Assembly (NCBI GenBank): GCA_904502205.1
Contig: CAJGDR010000036.1
Span: forward strand, 1-9,761
Reading direction: 5' to 3'
Length of the DNA stretch: 9,761 bases
Origin: an uncultured Bacilli bacterium
Lineage (GTDB): Bacteria > Bacillota_I > Bacilli_A > ML615J-28 > CAG-313
The position numbers and the translations under genes were made by a program. The notes under the pieces were generated by a model that worked only from the letters and a program-made list of their open reading frames with translations, was not told where the DNA came from and ran no database searches. Each line of letters begins with the position of its first letter. Within the stretch, counting starts at the first letter, position 1. This document shows positions 1-4,756 of this stretch, one piece after another.

Positions 1-185
1 AAAAAGATCAAGATGCAGCAAACCTAGTTGATGTTTATATTTATAACTTAACAACTAAAAAAGCTGTTGTAAATGCTACAACAGTTGGTTATGTAAAAGA
101 TATGTATAATAATTTATCTGATAACGCTAAAAAACTTGTTAAAAATTATTCAACATTAGAAAACTTTATTAATCAATACCAATAA
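1..185 (+). CDS. C-terminal end of a probable surface/extracellular protein (partial)
   Basis: The window opens inside a gene. Its frame is open from base 3 and gives the last 60 residues before a TAA at 183-185. The tail is predicted helical and contains YNNLSDNAKKLVKNYSTLENF. The pattern 'Y..L.d.akklV.nystLe..' is common in helical repeat segments of large extracellular proteins of low-GC Gram-positives (established knowledge recalled by eye, not searched). No LPXTG sorting signal or C-terminal membrane anchor is present, so any anchoring must lie upstream or the protein is secreted. The next gene starts 42 bases downstream on the same strand with no terminator between, so the two may be co-transcribed. 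The function cannot be named from this fragment. Confidence 0.6.
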   Translation, partial: KDQDAANLVDVYIYNLTTKKAVVNATTVGYVKDMYNNLSDNAKKLVKNYSTLENFINQYQ

Positions 186-227
186 AAATGTTACTTGATG
201 CGTTTAATATATAAACGAGGTGACAAT

Positions 228-773
228 ATGAAAAGAGTATTACTATTAATGTTATGTGTATTTTTACTAAGTGGCTGTTTTAGTCCAACACCATATGAAC
301 CATGGGGCGAAGTGTATTTAAAATCATCTCCATCTGGTGGTGATGAAGGTATAACAGAAGTAGTTGATATCGAAATACAAAATAAAAAATATGATTTGTC
401 TTTAGGCCGTAACATTCCAATCACTGTTGGTACGGGTTATAAATACGGACATTCACAAGATAAATATTCAGTATTATATATTGCTGTTGTTTCGAACAAT
501 GAAGAGTTTAATACTTATGTTTATGAATATAATGACTTTGATAGTGTTATTTATGAATCAACAAAGGCTCATGATAGTTCTTTCTTAGTAATTCCATTTT
601 ATGATCATTTTTATCCAAATTATCATGAACAATTAGATATTCAAATTCCTGAAGGAATTACCAATGGTCATATTTTAGTTCAACAACGTCATGAAGTTGA
701 TTCACCTTATGGTATAAGTATTGAATTAAGATTTGAAATAATTGACAATATTTTATATTTTCATGTAGATTAA
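228..773 (+). CDS. Small lipoprotein of unknown function
   Basis: The gene encodes 181 residues. The start at 228 is chosen over an in-frame ATG at 195 because it follows a GAGGTG ribosome binding site (217-222) at 5 nt and gives a clean type II signal peptide: MKR, then a hydrophobic stretch (residues 4-14), then the lipobox LSGC with Cys17. The mature protein should therefore be lipid-anchored on the outer face of the membrane. The rest lacks membrane segments and looks beta-rich, with many aromatic and acidic residues, including a Tyr/Phe/His-rich stretch near FLVIPFYDHFYPNYHEQ. I do not recognise a family. It lies close behind the surface-protein fragment, has no convincing promoter of its own, and is closed by a strong terminator, so it is probably the last gene of an operon devoted to exported proteins. 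Confidence 0.85.
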   Translation: MKRVLLLMLCVFLLSGCFSPTPYEPWGEVYLKSSPSGGDEGITEVVDIEIQNKKYDLSLGRNIPITVGTGYKYGHSQDKYSVLYIAVVSNNEEFNTYVYEYNDFDSVIYESTKAHDSSFLVIPFYDHFYPNYHEQLDIQIPEGITNGHILVQQRHEVDSPYGISIELRFEIIDNILYFHVD

Positions 774-800
774 GACACTTTTTAAAAAGTGTCTTTTTTT
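772..800 (+). terminator. Rho-independent terminator after the lipoprotein gene
   Basis: A perfect 24-base inverted repeat (772-795, arms beginning AAGACACTT and ending AAGTGTCTT) starts within the lipoprotein stop codon. It is followed directly by TTTTT (796-800). It should end the upstream transcript. Confidence 0.9.
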
Positions 801-827
801 GTCGTAAACTTTAGTTTATGATATAAT
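799..827 (+). promoter_or_regulatory. Promoter of the beta-lactamase-fold gene
   Basis: There is a perfect -10 box TATAAT (822-827) and a weaker -35 TTGTCG (799-804, 4 of 6 consensus bases) with a 17-base spacer. The -35 overlaps the end of the preceding terminator's T-run. The spacer holds a perfect dyad TAAACT-TT-AGTTTA (805-818), a possible repressor site. The predicted transcription start falls near 834, at the gene's ribosome binding site, so the leader would be only about 12 nt. Confidence 0.65.
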
Positions 828-845
828 AATATAGAGGTGTTAATA

Positions 846-1826
846 ATGAATACATTTGAACAACTTACTAAAAATATCATAGTTCATGAACAACAAGGTT
901 ATGCATTATTTTATTATAATAATGGTCATATATTAAAGTGTACAAATGGAAAAGTAAAAGAATCAGATAGTGCTGATATTAGTTTTGATACAAACTTTAG
1001 ACTTGCATCGGTTTCTAAACAATTTATTGCATTTAGTATTGTTAATTTAATTAATGAATCTAAATTAAGTTATGATACTTGTATCTTAAGTATTTTTCCA
1101 ACTTTACCAGATTACTTTAAAAATATAAATATTAGACATTTATTAAATCATACATCAGGTATTTATGATTATGAAGACATGCCGCACAAAGATAGTGATC
1201 CTCAAGTAAAAGATAAAGATATTTTAGAATTTTTAAAAACGACAACTAAAACTTATTTTGAAATTGGTTCAAAATATAAATATAGCAACACAGCTTATAT
1301 TTTATTAGGACTAATTGTAGAAAAAGTAAGTGGTAGAACAATTGATGATTATATTGAAAATATTGTATTTAATAGTGCTAAAATGACTAGATCTAAAGTT
1401 AATATTGAAGGTGTAACAAAAATTGAAGATCGAGCTTATGGACATTTAATTGATAATGAAAATAATCTTTATGTTAAAGATCAATATTGGTGTAGTGCAA
1501 CGATTGGTGATGGTGGATTATATTCTTCGGTTAATGAACTAAAAAAATGGTGTCAATATTTAGTCTTATCTAAAAACTTTCAAGATATGAAAATACCTAA
1601 TTATATTAATGAATCTGAATATAATTTCTATGGTTTAGGAATTAGAACAATCGAAGTAGATGGTAAGTTAATTCATTATCATTGTGGTGATACGATTGGT
1701 ACAAATACGTTACTTTTATTTTCGGTTGATTTAAATTTATGTTTAATCTTTTTAACTAATTTAGGTAAAATTGATACTGAAATTATGAAAAACAATTTAA
1801 TAGAAATAATAAAAGGCAAGAATTAA
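846..1826 (+). CDS. Cytosolic serine hydrolase, beta-lactamase/PBP fold (PF00144-type)
   Basis: The gene encodes 326 residues, starting at the ATG 6 nt after AGAGGTG (833-839); an in-frame GTG at 837 lies inside that ribosome binding site and is rejected. Three family motifs are visible: SxxK as Ser55-Val-Ser-Lys58 (context RLASVSKQF), YxN as Tyr146-Ser-Asn148, and the third motif HxG as His279-Cys-Gly281 (context HCGDTIG). HLLNHTSGI (residues 98-106) is also typical of the class C beta-lactamase/D-aminopeptidase/esterase group. Ser55 is the expected acylated nucleophile. There is no signal peptide or membrane segment, so it probably acts in the cytoplasm, which argues against a classical antibiotic beta-lactamase and towards a peptidase or esterase. 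The substrate cannot be inferred. The gene is monocistronic and converges on a LytTR/DUF3021 pair. Confidence 0.88.
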   Translation: MNTFEQLTKNIIVHEQQGYALFYYNNGHILKCTNGKVKESDSADISFDTNFRLASVSKQFIAFSIVNLINESKLSYDTCILSIFPTLPDYFKNINIRHLLNHTSGIYDYEDMPHKDSDPQVKDKDILEFLKTTTKTYFEIGSKYKYSNTAYILLGLIVEKVSGRTIDDYIENIVFNSAKMTRSKVNIEGVTKIEDRAYGHLIDNENNLYVKDQYWCSATIGDGGLYSSVNELKKWCQYLVLSKNFQDMKIPNYINESEYNFYGLGIRTIEVDGKLIHYHCGDTIGTNTLLLFSVDLNLCLIFLTNLGKIDTEIMKNNLIEIIKGKN

Positions 1827-1837
1827 TCTTGCCTTTT
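1811..1837. terminator. Bidirectional terminator shared by two convergent genes
   Basis: An 11-bp perfect stem, AAAAGGCAAGA (1811-1821) with TCTTGCCTTTT (1827-1837), has a 5-base ATTAA loop. Both arms end in T-runs when read outward, so it can stop transcription from either side. The loop contains the stop codons of both flanking genes, and the arms encode the last residues of both proteins. Confidence 0.85.
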
Positions 1838-2260
1838 ATTATTACTAAGTAAAGAATTATTTAAATTTTTTGTTCTTTTTCTTTCGATTAAATAAATAAT
1901 TAACCATATAAGTAAATAACCACCAATAAAAATAATACTAAATATTAAGATTGATGTTTGGTCTTTTTGAAGCCAATCATTTAATAAATAAGTAAGTAGA
2001 TAACAGAAGTATAAAATTATACCATGAAGTACAATTTGTGCTGCGATACCGATTTTTTCAATTAACCAAATAACTGATGAACCTGCAATTAAAAAAGCCA
2101 TCAGAGATGTTGATATAATACCTTTAAAAAGTTCTAGACCAGTAATGCTTGTTTCAAGTTTGCATAAATATAATATTAACATAATTATACTATAAACAAT
2201 TGGACCAAATCCCATACAAAGAAGTCCTCTAAAGAAAAACTCTTTTACAAATTTTTTCAT
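1823..2260 (-). CDS. DUF3021 family membrane protein, likely partner of the LytTR regulator
   Basis: The product is a 145-residue integral membrane protein. Four hydrophobic segments are visible at about residues 12-33, 46-67, 72-94 and 103-125, followed by a basic tail (ERKRTK, residues 126-131). Size, four-helix layout, the IEK motif between helices 2 and 3 and the His in helix 3 (residue 79) match DUF3021, a family known to sit next to small LytTR regulators. In such pairs the membrane protein is generally thought to hold its cognate LytTR regulator inactive. That role is inferred here. The start codon overlaps the regulator's stop as TAATG (one shared base), and the nearest Shine-Dalgarno (AAAGGA, at 2274-2279) is about 13 nt away, so translation is probably coupled. 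The 3' end overlaps the convergent hydrolase gene by 4 bases. Confidence 0.85.
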   Translation of the reverse strand: MKKFVKEFFFRGLLCMGFGPIVYSIIMLILYLCKLETSITGLELFKGIISTSLMAFLIAGSSVIWLIEKIGIAAQIVLHGIILYFCYLLTYLLNDWLQKDQTSILIFSIIFIGGYLLIWLIIYLIERKRTKNLNNSLLSNNKRQD

Positions 2261-2688
2261 TACTTAATACCAATCCTTTCTTTAACATTTTTAACCATTC
2301 TTCTTGAAACATAATCTTTATAACCAGATTTTAAAACAATTATTAGACTTGCTCCTAAAGTTACTTCAAAGTGATCAATATAATTTATATTTACAAGACA
2401 ACCTTGATTGATATAAATAAAGTTATTATTTAGTAAATTACTAAGTTCGTAAAGTCTTTTTTTAACTAAATATTTGATGTTATTATATAGGGCATATATT
2501 TTATCACCTTCAGTATAGAAACACTCAATTAGGGAAGGATTTAGGTCTTTAATTTGATTCTTGTTATAACCAATAATTGTAATATCATCATTAAGACAAA
2601 TTGTTTCAATTAAGTTAATTGTTTCGTTTTTGTTTTTTCCGTAAGCTATTATTTCATAAGTGTCTGATTCTATAAAGCGAAATTTCAT
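2260..2688 (-). CDS. LytTR-domain transcriptional regulator
   Basis: The gene encodes 142 residues. The C-terminal two thirds (about residues 48-140) is a LytTR DNA-binding domain: IECFYTEGDKIYALYNN, then LYELSNLL, the typical F.YINQGCLVNINYID stretch (residues 90-105), and the end SGYKDYVSRRMVKNVKERI. The short N-terminal part (1-45) is not a receiver domain, so this is not a two-component response regulator but the small stand-alone type found beside DUF3021 proteins. The start is set by a perfect AGGAGG (minus strand, 2701-2696) 7 nt before the ATG. It is the first gene of a two-gene operon with its own strong promoter. The likely circuit is regulator plus membrane inhibitor, possibly autoregulated. 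No ABC transporter or bacteriocin gene, often a target of such systems, lies nearby. Confidence 0.9.
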   Translation of the reverse strand: MKFRFIESDTYEIIAYGKNKNETINLIETICLNDDITIIGYNKNQIKDLNPSLIECFYTEGDKIYALYNNIKYLVKKRLYELSNLLNNNFIYINQGCLVNINYIDHFEVTLGASLIIVLKSGYKDYVSRRMVKNVKERIGIK

Positions 2689-2707
2689 AACAATTCCTCC
2701 TAGTTAT

Positions 2708-2736
2708 ATTATATAAGTTTTTTAAAATGGTTTCAA
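2708..2736 (-). promoter_or_regulatory. Promoter of the lytTR-DUF3021 operon
   Basis: Read on the minus strand: -35 TTGAAA (2736-2731), a 17-base spacer, then a perfect -10 TATAAT (2713-2708). The predicted start near 2701 coincides with the first base of AGGAGG, giving a leader of about 13 nt. Confidence 0.8.
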
Positions 2737-2738
2737 GT

Positions 2739-2752
2739 AAATACATGTATTT
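2739..2752. promoter_or_regulatory. Palindrome abutting the lytTR promoter (candidate operator)
   Basis: AAATACATGTATTT is a perfect 14-base palindrome that ends 2 bases upstream of the -35 box of the minus-strand lytTR promoter. It is centred at about -44 from the predicted start, a usual position for an activator site. The half site GTATTT is repeated once more in tandem (2754-2759). Known LytTR sites are usually direct repeats, so the binding protein is uncertain. Confidence 0.4.
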
Positions 2753-2803
2753 GGTATTTATTTCGAAACATTCGGTTTTATAATATTTTATGTTGCAAAG
2801 AAA

Positions 2804-2832
2804 TTGACAATACATTAATAATTTTATAAGAT
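2804..2832 (+). promoter_or_regulatory. Promoter of the ZIP transporter gene
   Basis: A perfect -35 TTGACA (2804-2809) and a 17-base spacer precede the weaker -10 TAAGAT (2827-2832, 4 of 6). The predicted start near 2839 falls at the ribosome binding site AGGAAGG (2839-2845). Confidence 0.6.
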
Positions 2833-2852
2833 AATAGTAGGAAGGTATATAT

Positions 2853-3629
2853 ATGTTAGAAATTGTATTTAGTGTTATAATACCATTTATAGGAACGTTA
2901 CTTGGTGCTGGGTTAGTCTTTGTTGTTAAAGGCAAAATGAGTGCCAATATGCAAAAAGCATTTAGTGGATTTGCAGCTGGGGTGATGATCGCTGCTTCGG
3001 TTTGGAGTTTAATTATTCCTGCATTTGAAGTAACTTCAAATATGGGTAAAATTTCGGTTATTCCAGTAGTTGTTGGTCTTTGGCTAGGGTTTATGTTTTT
3101 GATGCTTTTAGATAAAGTAATCCCGCATATTCATATTGATTCAGGAGATGTTGAAGGACCTAGCTGCAACTTGAAAAAATCAACAATGACAGCATTAGCA
3201 GTTGCACTTCATAACCTACCAGAAGGGATTGCTGTTGGGGTTGTTTTAGCATCAGCGACAACTGGTGATGCTTTACCAATTTCTATGGCGATTGCTTTAG
3301 CAATAGGAATTGCAGTACAAAATTTTCCAGAAGGTGCAATCATTTCATTGCCGCTTGCTAATTGCGGAGTTAAGAAAAGTAAGACATTTTTACTTGGTGT
3401 ATTATCAGGAATTGTCGAACCGATTGGAGCACTTTTAACACTTCTTATTGCAAGTAGCATTTTACCATTTTTACCTTATCTTTTAAGCTTCGCAGCTGGT
3501 GCAATGATTTATGTAGTAATTGAAGAACTAATACCGGAAATGAGTGAAGGTAAACATTCACACATAGGAACTTTTTGTTTCGCAATAGGTTTTTCATTAA
3601 TGTTAATTTTAGATGTAATATTAGGTTAA
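2853..3629 (+). CDS. ZIP-family divalent metal transporter (GufA/ZupT-like)
   Basis: The product is a 258-residue polytopic membrane protein with about eight hydrophobic segments (near 4-25, 36-58, 68-89, 110-134, 143-166, 175-200, 205-229, 238-257). The ZIP metal-site signatures are present: HNLPEG (120-125) in helix 4 and QNFPEG (156-161) in helix 5, with EELIPE (224-229) in helix 7. The loop before helix 4 carries HIHIDSGD (92-99) and a Cys (105), a possible metal-sensing stretch. The family brings Zn2+ and other divalent metals into the cytoplasm; the exact metal cannot be told. The ATG follows AGGAAGG by 7 nt. The gene is transcribed alone from its own promoter, divergent from the lytTR operon. 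No strong terminator follows it: only a weak AAAAG/CTTTT hairpin before a T-run (3629-3652), so some read-through into the pyr region is possible. Confidence 0.93.
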   Translation: MLEIVFSVIIPFIGTLLGAGLVFVVKGKMSANMQKAFSGFAAGVMIAASVWSLIIPAFEVTSNMGKISVIPVVVGLWLGFMFLMLLDKVIPHIHIDSGDVEGPSCNLKKSTMTALAVALHNLPEGIAVGVVLASATTGDALPISMAIALAIGIAVQNFPEGAIISLPLANCGVKKSKTFLLGVLSGIVEPIGALLTLLIASSILPFLPYLLSFAAGAMIYVVIEELIPEMSEGKHSHIGTFCFAIGFSLMLILDVILG

Positions 3630-3673
3630 AAGCACAAAGTTTATCTTTTTTTGAAATTTGTAGGTAATATATC

Positions 3674-3702
3674 TTGAATAAAAAATATTAATATGCTATA
3701 AT
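3674..3702 (+). promoter_or_regulatory. Promoter of the pyr operon
   Basis: -35 TTGAAT (3674-3679), a 17-base spacer and a perfect -10 TATAAT (3697-3702), with an extended TGn element at 3694-3696. Transcription should start at about 3708-3710, giving a leader of roughly 175 nt before pyrB, much longer than the other leaders in this window. Confidence 0.8.
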
Positions 3703-3705
3703 ATT

Positions 3706-3871
3706 AAAAATTGAAATTTTACCCGTATTTATTAATGATTTCAATTTTTAAATAAATATATTAGTAATTTTGTAAAAATGGGGGTATTTAGTTCAGTACT
3801 GAAACTAAGACATTTTACAAAAATGGATTTCTTAGTTTTCAAGTCTTTTTAGATTTGGAAACTATTTTTTT
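3706..3871 (+). promoter_or_regulatory. Structured pyr leader with mutually exclusive hairpins (candidate attenuator)
   Basis: Four pairings can be drawn. (1) A 5'-terminal hairpin pairs 3706-3717 with 3738-3749 (12 bp), with the loop holding UACCC. (2) A long stem pairs 3768-3777 with 3813-3822, plus 3779-3780 with 3811-3812; it encloses an internal loop starting GGGGUAU and an inner hairpin 3788-3795/3800-3808. (3) An antiterminator pairs GAAACTAAGA (3801-3810) with TCTTAGTTTTC (3830-3840), one bulge, stacked on CATTTT/AAAATG (3811-3816/3820-3825). (4) The terminator stem at 3833-3864 uses the same bases as the downstream arm of (3). Structures 2 and 4 can coexist; 3 excludes both. This is the logic of attenuation, by inference. 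The PyrR-binding consensus (CCnGnGAGG-type loop) is absent, and no known riboswitch or T-box motif was recognised. Confidence 0.65.
3833..3871 (+). terminator. Intrinsic terminator in the pyr leader
   Basis: A 14-bp stem (3833-3846 with 3851-3864, two G-U pairs) with a TTTT loop is followed at once by seven T residues (3865-3871). It sits immediately before the pyrB ribosome binding site AGAGGTG (3873-3879), so it would stop transcription before the structural genes unless the antiterminator forms. Confidence 0.8.
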
Positions 3872-3883
3872 AAGAGGTGTACT

Positions 3884-4756
3884 ATGAAGGGCTTATTAAC
3901 TTTAAAACAATTAGAAACAAATAAAATCATCGAATTAATAGAGTATGCAATTAAACTAAAAAATGGATATATTGTTAAATATCCTGATAAGAAAGTTGCT
4001 ACTCTTTTTTTTGAAAATTCAACTAGAACGCACTATTCATTTCAAACTGCTTTAATGAACTTAGGTATTAAAGTATTAAGTTGTGATGTAAGAAATGCAT
4101 CAGTTGCTAAAGGGGAAACACTATATGATACAGTTCGTGTTTTTGAATCATTTGGTGTTGATGGTGTTGTTATTAGATCTAGCGTTGATGAATATTTTAA
4201 AGAATTAGAAAATATTCAAATTCCAATCTTCAATGGTGGTGATGGTAAAACTAATCACCCAACTCAATCACTTTTAGACTTAATGACTATTTATGAAGAG
4301 TTTGGTCGATTTGAAGGATTAAAATGTTGTATCGTTGGTGACATTGCACATTCAAGAGTTGCACATACAAATATTGAAGTAATGGAAAGACTTGGTATGG
4401 AAGTTTATATTACAGGACCAAGTGAATATAATGATAATTCAGCAAAATTTATTCCATTTGATGAAGCAGTAAAAACTATGGATGTAATGATGTTACTTCG
4501 TGTTCAATTCGAAAGACATCAAGAGTCAATGAGCCTAACAATTGAAGAATATAATAAACAATATGGATTATCAATAGAACGTGTAGAACAAATGTTACCA
4601 CATGCAATTATCATGCATCCGGGACCAGTAAACCGTGGTGTTGAAATTGATGACGATGTAGTAGAATGTTCTAAATCTAGATATTTCAAACAAATAACAA
4701 ATGGCGTATATGTTCGTATGGCCGCAATCTCTTTTGCAATGGAAGGTAAACTATGA
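3884..4756 (+). CDS. pyrB: Aspartate carbamoyltransferase, catalytic chain
   Basis: This enzyme condenses carbamoyl phosphate with L-aspartate to N-carbamoyl-aspartate, the first committed step of UMP synthesis, in the cytoplasm. Of 290 residues, slightly shorter than the usual 300-310. Visible signatures: carbamoyl-phosphate loop FFENSTRT (42-49), the 80s loop SVAKGETL with Lys76, HPTQSLLDL (125-133), RVQFER, and HPGPVNRGVEI (245-255), which marks it as ATCase and not ornithine carbamoyltransferase. Oddities: the residue after STRT is His50 where Arg is common, and the RHP motif near Arg98 reads Arg-Ser-Ser. No pyrI regulatory chain follows, so it is a Bacillus-type unregulated trimer and control is probably transcriptional through the leader. 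The TGA stop overlaps the pyrC start as ATGA. Confidence 0.96.
   Translation: MKGLLTLKQLETNKIIELIEYAIKLKNGYIVKYPDKKVATLFFENSTRTHYSFQTALMNLGIKVLSCDVRNASVAKGETLYDTVRVFESFGVDGVVIRSSVDEYFKELENIQIPIFNGGDGKTNHPTQSLLDLMTIYEEFGRFEGLKCCIVGDIAHSRVAHTNIEVMERLGMEVYITGPSEYNDNSAKFIPFDEAVKTMDVMMLLRVQFERHQESMSLTIEEYNKQYGLSIERVEQMLPHAIIMHPGPVNRGVEIDDDVVECSKSRYFKQITNGVYVRMAAISFAMEGKL

Noticed and set aside
201..217. Hairpin CGTTTA/TAAACG before the lipoprotein gene as a terminator
   Set aside because: The stem is 6 bp, A/T-rich, has no T-run after it and touches the ribosome binding site, so at most it could modulate translation.
191..424. Reverse-strand open frame of 77 codons under the lipoprotein gene
   Set aside because: It lies opposite a gene with a clear signal peptide, ribosome binding site and terminator, and its translation resembles no protein pattern.
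2779..2784. TATAAT upstream of the ZIP gene as its -10 box
   Set aside because: No acceptable -35 lies 16-18 bases upstream (ATTTAT at the right distance), whereas TTGACA at 2804 fits a closer promoter.
2654..2947. Reverse-strand open frame across the lytTR/ZIP intergenic region
   Set aside because: It overlaps two well-supported genes and both promoters, and has no ribosome binding site of its own.
3209..3460. Reverse-strand open frame inside the ZIP gene
   Set aside because: It is a shadow of the conserved HNLPEG/QNFPEG coding region.
3629..3652. Terminator after the ZIP gene
   Set aside because: Only a weak 5-bp AAAAG/CTTTT stem precedes the T-run, too weak to list as a supported terminator.
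3706..3871. Purine riboswitch, T-box or PyrR element in the pyr leader
   Set aside because: No purine-riboswitch core, no T-box GGGUGG-type sequence and no PyrR loop consensus could be found by reading.
4753..4756. TGA read as tryptophan (Mycoplasma code)
   Set aside because: The pyrB TGA lies at the expected protein end within an ATGA overlap, and Trp residues in all genes are TGG.
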